Positions 8,598 to 16,416 of a stretch of DNA of 64,000 nucleotides are shown here, piece by piece. The notes under the pieces were generated by a model. The model did no database searches. It was not told the DNA's origin and saw only the letters and a program-made list of their open reading frames with translations. Origin of the DNA: JAIRNF01 sp031551125 (GTDB taxonomy: Bacteria > Bacteroidota > Bacteroidia > Bacteroidales > UBA932); the NCBI GenBank assembly GCA_031551125.1, contig JAVBOB010000009.1, forward strand, positions 62,001 to 126,000, given 5' to 3'. The stretch's first letter is position 1; each line of letters begins with the position of its first letter. Position numbers and translations under genes: made by a program.

Positions 8598-9275
8598 ATG
8601 ATGATTACTACGTCTGATATAGTCAAGTCATACGACCAGCTACAGGTTCTTAAAGGAATATCGGTTCATATTCGCAAAAGTGAGGTTGTTTCTATTGTGG
8701 GGGCAAGCGGTGCCGGAAAAACCACGCTATTACAAATAATCGGAACGCTAGGCAAGCCCGATTCGGGTACGTTGACCGTTAATGGGGTTTCTTTGCTTGA
8801 TTTAAGGGGAAAACAGCTGGCGGAGTTTCGGAATAAGCATATCGGGTTTGTGTTTCAGTTCCACCACTTACTACCGGAGTTTACGGCGCTTGAAAACGTA
8901 TGTATTCCCGCCTATATTGCTAAACAAAGCCGCACACAGGCAGAGCGCAAGGCAAAAGAATTGCTTGATTTTTTAGGGCTAAGTGAGCGCCTGGAGCATA
9001 AGCCTTCCCAGCTTTCAGGCGGAGAGCAGCAACGGGTTGCGGTTGCCCGTGCGCTGGTTAATAATCCTGATGTTATTTTAGCCGATGAGCCTTCGGGAAA
9101 CCTTGACTCTCACAGCAAAAATGAGCTGCACAAGCTGTTTTTTACGCTGCGTGACGAGTTTGGACAAACTATAGTTATTGTTACGCATGACAAGGAGCTA
9201 GCCGAAATGTCCGACAGAACTTTGGTAATGAGTGATGGGCAAATTATATCGGAGGAAGGAGAGAAGAACGTGTGA
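8598..9275 (+). CDS. lolD: LolD-type ABC transporter ATP-binding protein
   Basis: A 225-residue ATPase with Walker A GASGAGKTT, signature LSGGEQQRVAVARAL, Walker B VILADEPSGNLD and the switch His in VIVTHD. The order and length match the MacB/LolD branch, which powers lipoprotein release or substrate extrusion across the inner membrane. I chose ATG 8598. A TTG at 8580 would add six residues but overlaps the -7 box at 8575-8582, so it cannot be used from that promoter. No LolC/LolE permease lies nearby, so the partner is unknown and lolD is a best-fit name. Confidence 0.85.
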   Translation: MMITTSDIVKSYDQLQVLKGISVHIRKSEVVSIVGASGAGKTTLLQIIGTLGKPDSGTLTVNGVSLLDLRGKQLAEFRNKHIGFVFQFHHLLPEFTALENVCIPAYIAKQSRTQAERKAKELLDFLGLSERLEHKPSQLSGGEQQRVAVARALVNNPDVILADEPSGNLDSHSKNELHKLFFTLRDEFGQTIVIVTHDKELAEMSDRTLVMSDGQIISEEGEKNV

Positions 9276-9297
9276 GGGTAAAGCAAGTTGTCAAATA

Positions 9298-9340
9298 TAT
9301 ATAAAATAAGCATCTCAATTTGAGATGCTTATTTTATATA
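9298..9340. terminator. Bidirectional terminator between the LolD-like gene and rpsT
   Basis: Two perfect 21-nt arms surround a single central T at 9319; the core is AAGCATCTCAA / TTGAGATGCTT. AT-rich flanks provide T-tails on both strands, serving two convergent genes. Confidence 0.9.
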
Positions 9341-9358
9341 GGTATAAACCTTATGGAA

Positions 9359-9613
9359 TTAAGCCAGCTTGTTTACGTATAGAGCTAGCTTAGACTTAAG
9401 GTTTGATGCTTTGTTTACATGGATAACGTTAACTTTTGCAAGCTTATCAAGCATTGCAGCAACCTTAGGAAGAAGCGCGGCAGCAGCGGCTTTTTCAGTT
9501 GTATTTCTCAAAGCCTTAACAGCGCTACGAGTTGTACGGGCATAGTATTTATTGTGTACGCGGTGCGTTTCACTCTGCCTGATTCTTTTCTCTGATGACT
9601 TATGATTTGCCAT
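9359..9613 (-). CDS. rpsT: 30S ribosomal protein S20
   Basis: An 84-residue basic protein opening MANHKSSEKRIRQSETHR and continuing with the helical RTTRSAVKALRN segment, both diagnostic of S20. S20 binds 16S rRNA early in small-subunit assembly. The length is normal. It lies 22 bp downstream of tRNA-Glu on the same strand and can be read from the tRNA promoter; no separate -7 box is visible in that short gap. Confidence 0.97.
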   Translation of the reverse strand: MANHKSSEKRIRQSETHRVHNKYYARTTRSAVKALRNTTEKAAAAALLPKVAAMLDKLAKVNVIHVNKASNLKSKLALYVNKLA

Positions 9614-9635
9614 TTCTACTATATTCTTTTAGTTG

Positions 9636-9707
9636 TAGTCCGTAGGGGAATCGAACCCCTGTTACAAGGATGAAAACCTTGCGTCCTAACCCCTAGACGA
9701 ACGGACC
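9636..9707 (-). tRNA. tRNA-Glu (TTC)
   Basis: On the minus strand the cloverleaf has acceptor GGTCCGT/ACGGACT (with a G1-U72 wobble), D-arm GTCTAGGGGTTAGGAC, anticodon stem CAAGG/CCTTG around the loop TTTTCAT (anticodon TTC), and T-arm AGGGG-TTCGATT-CCCCT. Length is 72 nt, with no encoded CCA. Confidence 0.95.
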
Positions 9708-9759
9708 TTGATGCCGAAATCCAACTTGGTTTTTGATACCTACCATTGATTTCGGGTTG

Positions 9760-9790
9760 CAAAGGTAGCTCTTTTTTTATTTCCTCCAAA
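9760..9790 (-). promoter_or_regulatory. Promoter for tRNA-Glu and probably rpsT
   Basis: On the minus strand a -33 TTTG (CAAA at 9787-9790), a 19-bp spacer and a -7 TACCTTTG (CAAAGGTA at 9760-9767) match the Bacteroidota consensus exactly. Confidence 0.75.
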
Positions 9791-9805
9791 TTTTTCTTCC
9801 GGAAT

Positions 9806-10846
9806 CTACTTTTTTTCTTCCGAAGTAGAGGTTTCCGCCGGTTTATCGGGAACAACAGTAAGTAATATCCCAATCATTTGGCGTACATAGTTGCGTTTTT
9901 CTGTTTTCGGGGCGTACACGTAACCCTCAACTGTAACAATGTTTCCGTTCACAATTTGGCTGTATGATACAAAAGGACCTCCCATATAATCGTTATGTAC
10001 TTCCCACAAGCCGCGTAGGCGACCTAAAAACTTACCTTTATAAGTAAGCGGGGTATATTCGGGCGTTTCATACGGGCTGGTTATCATGTATGAGCTGTCT
10101 CGTGATGCCGGAACATGCTTCTTAAGAAACTCATCACGTTTTTCCGTTAACACCTTTTGCGAGAACTGTGCTGTATCTTTATAGGGATAGTCGTAAACGA
10201 ATATACCCAAGCTGGCAAAGTTGGTTTTGTACTCAAACCAAGCAAAGTTGGGCTCATCCTTCATTTTGTCATAACCATCGGGGATAAATAGCGTAATGCC
10301 GAACTTCTTTTCAACCAAATCACGCAGCTTGGCATCGGAATATTTACGTGCATTATCCGTTTGGCGATTAATTTCGGCTTGCTCCAAAAGCATCCATATC
10401 CGGTTTCTTTCCTTATTTATAAGGGAGGTTACCGAAGCAATATCGGGACCCGAAACTTTAATCACCATTTGGGTCGATGCCCATAAGTCGGTTTGAGATG
10501 ATAGCTTAGCCTCTTTATTAGCATCACCTATCTCTACAATAACAAGGTTCCGATGGATGCGAAAAGCATCAGAAAAATCATCGGGAGTAATGTTTACCAG
10601 CTTAAACGAAGGCTCCGGTTGAGGGAGAAAGGGATAGTCTGCGGTAAGTACAGAGCGAAGCGAGTCGCCTACCTCCGAGTTCCATATCGTTTTAGAGGTT
10701 ACAATAATAACCTCTCCGGCTTTTCCGCTAACGGCAGAAAGCATTTTCTGCCGATTCTTTGATTTGCTGCATGTACATGACGAAAGCGATGCCAGCGCAC
10801 CAACAAGGCAAAGCACCGAAATAATTTTAATGTAGGTAGATTTCAT
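9806..10846 (-). CDS. DUF4837 family lipoprotein
   Basis: A 346-residue exported protein with a signal peptide ending in a lipobox-like LASLSSC (Cys24). It is therefore probably a lipoprotein. The family is known only as DUF4837 and its role is unknown. It is rich in aromatic-polar motifs (WASTQMVIKVSGP, NRIWMLLEQAEINRQ, GRLRGLWEVHNDYMGGPFVSY). It starts 7 bp after the rseP stop, so it belongs to the M23-dxr-rseP run and may contribute to envelope homeostasis (inference from context). The C terminus is a charged, Glu/Lys-rich tail. Confidence 0.85.
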   Translation of the reverse strand: MKSTYIKIISVLCLVGALASLSSCTCSKSKNRQKMLSAVSGKAGEVIIVTSKTIWNSEVGDSLRSVLTADYPFLPQPEPSFKLVNITPDDFSDAFRIHRNLVIVEIGDANKEAKLSSQTDLWASTQMVIKVSGPDIASVTSLINKERNRIWMLLEQAEINRQTDNARKYSDAKLRDLVEKKFGITLFIPDGYDKMKDEPNFAWFEYKTNFASLGIFVYDYPYKDTAQFSQKVLTEKRDEFLKKHVPASRDSSYMITSPYETPEYTPLTYKGKFLGRLRGLWEVHNDYMGGPFVSYSQIVNGNIVTVEGYVYAPKTEKRNYVRQMIGILLTVVPDKPAETSTSEEKK

Positions 10847-10853
10847 AACCTTA

Positions 10854-12242
10854 CTATTTTATTTTCAACAATCTTAGAACATCGTTACCGTTTGCAAAGA
10901 TTACCAAGGCAATAATTAGCACAAAGCCTATGGTTAATGCGTACTCCATAAACTTTTCGCTGGGTTTGCGTCTGGTTATCAGCTCATACAGTAGGAATAG
11001 AATATACCCCCCGTCTAACACGGGAATGGGAAGAATGTTGACTACTGCAAGCATGATGGATATCAATGCACAAAGATTCCAAAAATTGTGCCAATCCCAC
11101 AAAGACGGGAAAACATTCGCAATCATTATAAAGCCGCCTACATCGTTATACGCCTTATCTTCGGAAGAGAAAACCAGCCGCATATTTTTCAGGTAATTCC
11201 CTATTTCTGTGTATCCCTTAGCTATACCGGCTGGAATTGATTCAAAGAACCCGTATGTTATATGGGTTGTTTCTATATCTGTTTCAATTTTTACACCAAT
11301 CAATCCTTCTTCGGAAACGGTAATCGGCATGGTAAGCAAGGAATCTCTTCGCACAACAGAGAGGTTGATTTGGTTTCCTTTGTTTTCATTTATCATTCTT
11401 TTGAAATCGTCATAGTATGACGCATCTGCACCGTTTACGGCTACTATTTTGTCTCCCTCTTTGCATCCGGCATCAAGAGCAGCAGATGTATTTAAAAATC
11501 CACTAATGATAATTGGAGCATAAGGAGAAACAAAATCATCAGGTGTTGACCGTCTTAGCTTTATTCGGACAGACGAAGGAATAGGCAATTTTATCAGCTC
11601 TCCGTTACGTTCTACAGATATGCTTTTCGCTTGTTCTAACACAATAGTCGGAGCAATCTTATCAAAGTATTCAACTTCCTTATCGTTAATGAACCGAATT
11701 TTGTCACCTGTTTTTATTCCAACCGAGTCTCCCAACGGTCCAACAACAACTCCATGCACAACATCCTTATTCATTATATGATGTTCACCCCAAGTGAAAA
11801 GCATTCCACAGTAAACAAGCATAGCAAAAAGCACGTTGAACAGCACACCGCCAACCATAACAAGAAACCGCTGTCCTATAGGTCTCGTTCTAAATTCCCA
11901 AGGTTGAGGTTCCTGCGCCAGCTGCTCTTTATCCATCGACTCATCAATCATCCCTGCAATTTTGCAGTAGCCGCCAAAAGGCAGCCAGCCGATGCCCCAC
12001 TCGGTGGTTTCCGGATGCTCGTCCCATGATTTTGGGGTAGATTTTGAAAGCCAAACGGTTTGCCATTTGCCGTTAATCTTTTTTGCTTTAAGCAGTTTAA
12101 AGCCCCACGGATGAAAGAAGAGGTAGAATTTATCGACCCGTATTTTAAATAATCGTGCAAAAAAGAAGTGCCCCAGCTCATGTACAAACACAAGTATGCA
12201 AAGACAAAGAACTAGCTGTGTTACTTTAACTACAATATCCAT
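10854..12242 (-). CDS. rseP: RseP-type site-2 protease (RIP metalloprotease)
   Basis: A membrane zinc protease of 462 residues that cuts substrates within the inner membrane, typically anti-sigma factors or signal-peptide remnants. The zinc motif HELGHF sits at residues 21-26 in the first membrane segment. The third ligand Asp lies in VLDGGYILF near the C terminus. Between them are two PDZ-like regions (around 150-220 and 235-320). The order dxr then rseP is common in bacteria. Spacing is 21 bp after dxr and 7 bp before the DUF4837 gene, so these are co-transcribed. Confidence 0.95.
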   Translation of the reverse strand: MDIVVKVTQLVLCLCILVFVHELGHFFFARLFKIRVDKFYLFFHPWGFKLLKAKKINGKWQTVWLSKSTPKSWDEHPETTEWGIGWLPFGGYCKIAGMIDESMDKEQLAQEPQPWEFRTRPIGQRFLVMVGGVLFNVLFAMLVYCGMLFTWGEHHIMNKDVVHGVVVGPLGDSVGIKTGDKIRFINDKEVEYFDKIAPTIVLEQAKSISVERNGELIKLPIPSSVRIKLRRSTPDDFVSPYAPIIISGFLNTSAALDAGCKEGDKIVAVNGADASYYDDFKRMINENKGNQINLSVVRRDSLLTMPITVSEEGLIGVKIETDIETTHITYGFFESIPAGIAKGYTEIGNYLKNMRLVFSSEDKAYNDVGGFIMIANVFPSLWDWHNFWNLCALISIMLAVVNILPIPVLDGGYILFLLYELITRRKPSEKFMEYALTIGFVLIIALVIFANGNDVLRLLKIK

Positions 12243-12263
12243 TAAAATGTATTTATTAAGTAT

Positions 12264-13418
12264 CTAATTTATGCTGCTAATCGTTTCTTTGGCTATTTGC
12301 CGCGCTTCATTATCGGTAGCCAAGTAATCTTCAAATGACGGATGAGCAATATGTTTAACCTTCTGTATTACCGTTGAGAGTATTTGCGGTAGCTGCGCAA
12401 ATCTAATCTCTTCACGCAAAAATGCTGCCACAGCAACCTCGTTTGCCGCATTGAGAATACAAGGCATGTTTCCGCCTTCCTCCATTGCCTCGTATGCCAA
12501 GCGAAGGCACGGAAACTTTTGAACATCAGGCTTCCTGAAATCCATTGCTAAAGCATCTCCGAAAGAAAACCGCTCATCCGGAGATGGCAGTCGTTCAGGA
12601 AAGCTGAAGGCGTAACGAATAGGGATTTTCATATCCGCCCTTCCCAGCTGGGCTTTCATTGAGCCGTCTTGAAACTGTACCAGCGAATGTATAATTGACT
12701 GTGGATGTACCACTACGTCTATCTGTTCGGGCTTTAAGTCGAACAACCACCTTGCCTCAATTACCTCAAACCCTTTATTCATCATGCTTGCAGAGTCGAT
12801 GGTGATTTTTTCACCCATCACCCAGCAAGGATGCCTGAGGGCATCGTGCTTGGTTACGTGGACCAACTCCTTTTCGCTGAGGTTGAGAAAAGGCCCTCCG
12901 GATGCTGTTAGGTATATTTTTTCAATCGGGCTGTATTCTCCTACTAAACATTGAAATATAGCCGAATGTTCCGAATCAACCGGAAGAATAGGCGCTCTAT
13001 TCTCTTTCGCCGCTTTTATCATTAAATCTCCGGCTACAACTAAGGCTTCCTTGTTAGCCAGCGCCACCGCTTTGCCGGCTTTAAGCGCATTAAGGGTTGG
13101 CTGCATTCCCGCATAGCCTACAATGGCCGCCAACACCATGTCAATATTGCCTTGCTGTACAACCTGAGCAGCGGCTTCGGCTCCGGCATATACCTTAATG
13201 GGGTAAGAGGAGAGTGCGTCTGCAACTGTCCGGTACTTTTCTTTGTTGGCAATAACAACGCTATCCGGGTTAAACTCTTTTGCTTGCGCAATAAGTAGTT
13301 CTGTGTTGTTGTTTGCTGTTAGGCACTCTACTCCAAAATGGTCTGGATGTGACCGGATTACTTCCAACGCCTGCACTCCGATAGATCCCGTAGATCCAAG
13401 TATTGCTATTCGCTTCAT
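12264..13418 (-). CDS. dxr: 1-deoxy-D-xylulose-5-phosphate reductoisomerase
   Basis: The first committed enzyme of the MEP isoprenoid pathway: it rearranges and reduces DXP to MEP with NADPH. The N-terminal dinucleotide-binding motif is GSTGSIGVQALEV. Other hallmarks are LANKEALVVAG, the metal/substrate region PVDSEHSAIFQCL, TASGGPF, and KITIDSASMMNKGFE. At 384 residues it is of standard length. It lies 17 bp after the M23-like gene and 21 bp before rseP in one operon. Confidence 0.97.
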   Translation of the reverse strand: MKRIAILGSTGSIGVQALEVIRSHPDHFGVECLTANNNTELLIAQAKEFNPDSVVIANKEKYRTVADALSSYPIKVYAGAEAAAQVVQQGNIDMVLAAIVGYAGMQPTLNALKAGKAVALANKEALVVAGDLMIKAAKENRAPILPVDSEHSAIFQCLVGEYSPIEKIYLTASGGPFLNLSEKELVHVTKHDALRHPCWVMGEKITIDSASMMNKGFEVIEARWLFDLKPEQIDVVVHPQSIIHSLVQFQDGSMKAQLGRADMKIPIRYAFSFPERLPSPDERFSFGDALAMDFRKPDVQKFPCLRLAYEAMEEGGNMPCILNAANEVAVAAFLREEIRFAQLPQILSTVIQKVKHIAHPSFEDYLATDNEARQIAKETISSIN

Positions 13419-13435
13419 GTGAACGTGCAGGGTAG

Positions 13436-14299
13436 TTATAACGTTATATAAATGGTTGGATTAATTGGCGATCCATTATGCCACAGCTCAAAATGGAGTT
13501 CGGCTTGCTCTGTTTTTCCGGTGGGTAAACCGACAAAAGCAATCGCCTCACCCGAAGCAACATGTTCTCCAACTTTTTTTAGTAATCGAGCGGCTTGCTT
13601 ATAAACTGATATTAAGTTATCGGTATGTTGTACCATTATGGTATAACCGTCGTCAAGCGTCCAGTAGGTTGATATTACGGTTCCATCAAGTGTAGATGTA
13701 ATTGCCGTGTTTGGCTCAGTGGCAATATCTATCCCGAAGTGGTTGCTGGCCGTACTGAACGGGGTAACGACCGATCCTTTAAGCGGAGGATAAAAAAACA
13801 GGTTTTCAAATTGGTTCTTCTTTGGCGCGTTAACAGCAAGGTTGAACTGCTCTTCTTTTTCGACTTGAGCTCTAAAAACAGAATCCTTACTTACCAAAAG
13901 CGATGTACGACTTTTTCGACCTAAAGCGGTATCGGGCGGAGCGCTTTGAATCGGATCCGCATCTTTACCGTTTAAAATATTGTTGATGTTGTTGAAATAC
14001 CTGTCCCATGAAGCAATTACTCTTTCGAGGGAATCGGCCTTAAGTGCGTTGTGCGTTATCTGACGGCGGGTGCTTTCGTTGGGATACCCCGGAATAAACT
14101 CGCGGATAGGGGTAAAAGCAATCAATACTACGATAAGCCCTATCAACACCAGCGTAAGGGGAGCAATAACGCTTAGCACGGTTAAGCGCGATATGCGCAT
14201 AAACCACACCTGTTCGAGCGTGGTATCGTTATAGATGATAAAACGGTATTTGTTTTTAAGCTTGCTAAAAAACCGTCCCTTCTGAGATTTTCCGGACAT
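13436..14299 (-). CDS. Membrane-anchored M23/LytM-domain protein, catalytic histidines replaced
   Basis: A 287-residue protein with a cytoplasmic N-terminal segment, one membrane helix (about 42-62), a periplasmic spacer and a C-terminal M23 domain (about 165-287). The three zinc ligands of LytM enzymes are present: H187 and D191 in NHFGID, and H269 in ELHFEL. Both catalytic histidines are changed: the usual YxH is VYKQ (Q235) and the first His of HxHF is E267. By analogy with EnvC and NlpD it may regulate another wall hydrolase rather than cut peptidoglycan itself (inference). It is the first gene of the dxr-rseP-DUF4837 run, with a -7 box at 14319. Confidence 0.85.
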   Translation of the reverse strand: MSGKSQKGRFFSKLKNKYRFIIYNDTTLEQVWFMRISRLTVLSVIAPLTLVLIGLIVVLIAFTPIREFIPGYPNESTRRQITHNALKADSLERVIASWDRYFNNINNILNGKDADPIQSAPPDTALGRKSRTSLLVSKDSVFRAQVEKEEQFNLAVNAPKKNQFENLFFYPPLKGSVVTPFSTASNHFGIDIATEPNTAITSTLDGTVISTYWTLDDGYTIMVQHTDNLISVYKQAARLLKKVGEHVASGEAIAFVGLPTGKTEQAELHFELWHNGSPINPTIYITL

Positions 14300-14318
14300 G
14301 GCATGTAATCTGAACCAA

Positions 14319-14326
14319 CAAACTTA
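14319..14326 (-). promoter_or_regulatory. -7 box (TAAGTTTG) for the M23-dxr-rseP-DUF4837 operon
   Basis: CAAACTTA on the plus strand, a perfect TAnnTTTG on the minus strand, 20 bp before the first ATG. Confidence 0.55.
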
Positions 14327-14445
14327 GCTATTTCCCGCAAATCACGAAAATAGTGTTATACTATTTAACGGTAAGCCTATTTTTCAACACTCTAACTATG
14401 AGCAATATGTGATAATCGCTATATTATTGCTTTAAAATATTTTGC

Positions 14446-14453
14446 TAGCTTTG
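14446..14453 (+). promoter_or_regulatory. -7 box (TAGCTTTG) for the lipoprotein gene at 14487
   Basis: A perfect TAnnTTTG match 33 bp before the ATG at 14487. It argues against a start at 14442, which would lie upstream of the promoter. Confidence 0.6.
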
Positions 14454-14486
14454 GGGTCTGAACTTGAGAGAGGAGCACAAAAAACG

Positions 14487-14945
14487 ATGAATATTTTTCG
14501 AATAATACTTACCTCTACAATATTGGTTATACTTTTTGCTTGTGGGGGAGATAGGGATTCTCGCATGGTAAAAGAGGTTGCCGATGACTTTTTGTATGCC
14601 TTAGTTTCAGGAGATTTGAGTACGGCAAAGAATCTGTCAACCGCTCAAACGGTTGAACGGTGGAGTGATTCTGCTGTGCTGGATATGTCGGCGGTTACCG
14701 AAGATATTTGTTCAGCAATTACCAATGAAAAATTCTTTATTGCAGACAGCATAAAAGTTGTGGAGAATACGGCAGAGCTGACAAGTAGCAGAGCACTTCC
14801 CTGTTTGGTTGGAAGCATAACCATTCTTCACTTTGTCAGAGAAAACGGCCGTTGGCTGGTTAATGAGCCGCTTGTGCTGCTAAAAGAAGTTATTTTGAGC
14901 GAATCAACGAGTTCTGTACCAGATTCGGTTAAGGTGGGGGAGTAG
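14487..14945 (+). CDS. Small lipoprotein of unknown function (NTF2-like / DUF4878-like)
   Basis: A 152-residue protein with signal peptide MNIFRIILTSTILVILFAC. The Cys follows a lipobox-like LFA, so a lipid anchor is likely. The body (VKEVADDFLYALVSGDLSTAKNLST..., ILHFVRENGRWLVNEPL) looks like the small NTF2-like lipoproteins often annotated DUF4878; this is a tentative match. I chose ATG 14487 because a longer frame would begin inside or above the -7 box and place the signal peptide internally. It is monocistronic and followed by an inverted-repeat element. Confidence 0.75.
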   Translation: MNIFRIILTSTILVILFACGGDRDSRMVKEVADDFLYALVSGDLSTAKNLSTAQTVERWSDSAVLDMSAVTEDICSAITNEKFFIADSIKVVENTAELTSSRALPCLVGSITILHFVRENGRWLVNEPLVLLKEVILSESTSSVPDSVKVGE

Positions 14946-14952
14946 CGGAAAT

Positions 14953-15126
14953 CTTTTCAACACATAGGCGCATAGGTAACATAGAAACACATAAAATGCT
15001 TAATGGCAAAAAGAAAAGGCTGTATTTATTTTCTTTGCCTCCTTTGCGTTTAAAAACCTAAGCCATGAAAAGTATTAGCGGGATGAGAAAACCTATGTAT
15101 ATCTATGTTACCTATATGTTGAAAAG
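14953..15126. repeat. Inverted-repeat element, family CAACACATAG
   Basis: The left end (CTTTTCAACACATAGGCGC...) and right end (...ATATGTTGAAAAG) are imperfect inverted repeats about 40 bp long, enclosing a non-coding core. Related elements lie at 31526-31637, 37640-37762, 53331-53426 and, as separated ends, 17470-17879. The size and structure are MITE-like; no target duplication was identified. Confidence 0.7.
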
Positions 15127-15134
15127 AAGTTTTA

Positions 15135-15142
15135 TACCTTTG
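15135..15142 (+). promoter_or_regulatory. -7 box (TACCTTTG) for rpiB-truB
   Basis: A perfect match 26 bp before the rpiB ATG and directly after the inverted-repeat element. Confidence 0.65.
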
Positions 15143-15167
15143 CGTAAAATTGTAAATCTCCGATAGT

Positions 15168-15596
15168 ATGAAAGTTGGATTAGCTGCAGACCATGCCGGA
15201 TTTGAAATGAAAAGTTTTTTAGTTGGCATGTTAGATGCTATGGGCTATGAAGTTACGGATTTCGGAACAAATTCAGCCGATAGCGTTGACTACCCTGATT
15301 ACGCGCACCCCTTGGCGTTGGCTGTTGAATCAAAAAAAGTGGACTTGGGTATTGCGCTTTGTGGCTCGGGAAATGGCATTAATATAACCGTAAATAAGCA
15401 TCAAGGGGTAAGAGGAGCGCTTTGCTGGACGGCAGAGATTGCCCGCTTAGCCCGTCAGCACAATGATGCAAATATCTGCTCGCTTCCGGCACGTTTTATA
15501 GCTAATGTAGAGGCGTCAGCAATTGTAGAGGCCTTTTTAACCACACACTTTGAAGGTGGTCGCCACCAACGTCGAATTGACAAAATCAGCTGTTAA
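15168..15596 (+). CDS. rpiB: Ribose 5-phosphate isomerase B
   Basis: This enzyme interconverts ribose 5-phosphate and ribulose 5-phosphate in the pentose phosphate pathway. The 142-residue chain opens MKVGLAADHAG. It carries the catalytic Cys65 in LCGSGNGI and the conserved block RQHNDANICSLPAR. The length is standard for RpiB. It is followed after 9 bp by truB, suggesting co-transcription from the -7 box at 15135. Confidence 0.96.
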   Translation: MKVGLAADHAGFEMKSFLVGMLDAMGYEVTDFGTNSADSVDYPDYAHPLALAVESKKVDLGIALCGSGNGINITVNKHQGVRGALCWTAEIARLARQHNDANICSLPARFIANVEASAIVEAFLTTHFEGGRHQRRIDKISC

Positions 15597-15605
15597 TATA
15601 CCCTG

Positions 15606-16328
15606 ATGGATCAACCCACATTACTTGATATCAAAAAAATAGAGGAAGAAGGATTTGTGCTGGGCGTTGATAAGCCCTACGGCTGGACATCTTCCGATGT
15701 TGTTCGAAAGGTAAAATCACTACTCGGCCATCGTTTTGGAAAAAAGAATATCAAGGTAGGTCATGCCGGAACGCTTGACCCGCTGGCTACCGGTGTTCTT
15801 ATTGTTTGTATAGGCAAAGCCACAAAACGAGCTGAAGCCTTGCAGGCTGAGGAAAAAGAATATGTTGCCGAAATACGCTTTGGAGCAACCACCCCGTCTT
15901 TTGACTTGGAAAAAGAAATAGACGCGGAATATCCCTATGAACACATAACCGAAGAGGCTATTAATGCTGTATTTCCCTTATTTTTAGGGGAGAGGGAGCA
16001 AATTCCACCTGTTTTTTCAGCAAAAATGATAGGAGGGAAGCGGGCATATGAGTATGCTCGAAAGGGTGAAGAGGTAGAAATGAAATCGGCGCGTGTAAGC
16101 ATATTCGAGATGGAAGCCCTGTCGTTTCAATCGCCTATACTCAGGCTTCGTGTTCGTTGCAGTAAGGGAACCTATATTCGGTCCTTAGCTCGTGATCTGG
16201 GTCTTGAGCTGCAAAGCGGAGCTCATCTAATAGGTCTTAAACGCACCCAAAGCGGAAAAGCAAGGGTTGAAAACTGTTTGACTATTAGTGAATTAGAATT
16301 TATTTTGAAAAATAGTGAAACAAAATAA
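15606..16328 (+). CDS. truB: tRNA pseudouridine(55) synthase
   Basis: TruB makes pseudouridine at position 55 in the T-loop of tRNAs. The 240-residue protein has the catalytic motif HAGTLDPLATGVL with its nucleophilic Asp. It also shows the early KPYGWTSSDVV motif and GTYIRSLARDLG in the second half. It lies between rpiB (9 bp upstream) and queA (88 bp downstream), so two neighbouring genes act on tRNA modification. Confidence 0.97.
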   Translation: MDQPTLLDIKKIEEEGFVLGVDKPYGWTSSDVVRKVKSLLGHRFGKKNIKVGHAGTLDPLATGVLIVCIGKATKRAEALQAEEKEYVAEIRFGATTPSFDLEKEIDAEYPYEHITEEAINAVFPLFLGEREQIPPVFSAKMIGGKRAYEYARKGEEVEMKSARVSIFEMEALSFQSPILRLRVRCSKGTYIRSLARDLGLELQSGAHLIGLKRTQSGKARVENCLTISELEFILKNSETK

Positions 16329-16416
16329 CGCTCTTTACGTATAAAGAGAACCTTATATAGGGTAAGCTTTTTATTTCCAACATTGTTACAATAGTAAAAC
16401 AATCAAACATATAAAA

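Noticed and set aside
9619..9873. Open frame of 84 codons across tRNA-Glu
   Set aside because: It overlaps the tRNA and the 3' end of the DUF4837 gene in another frame; no coding signal.
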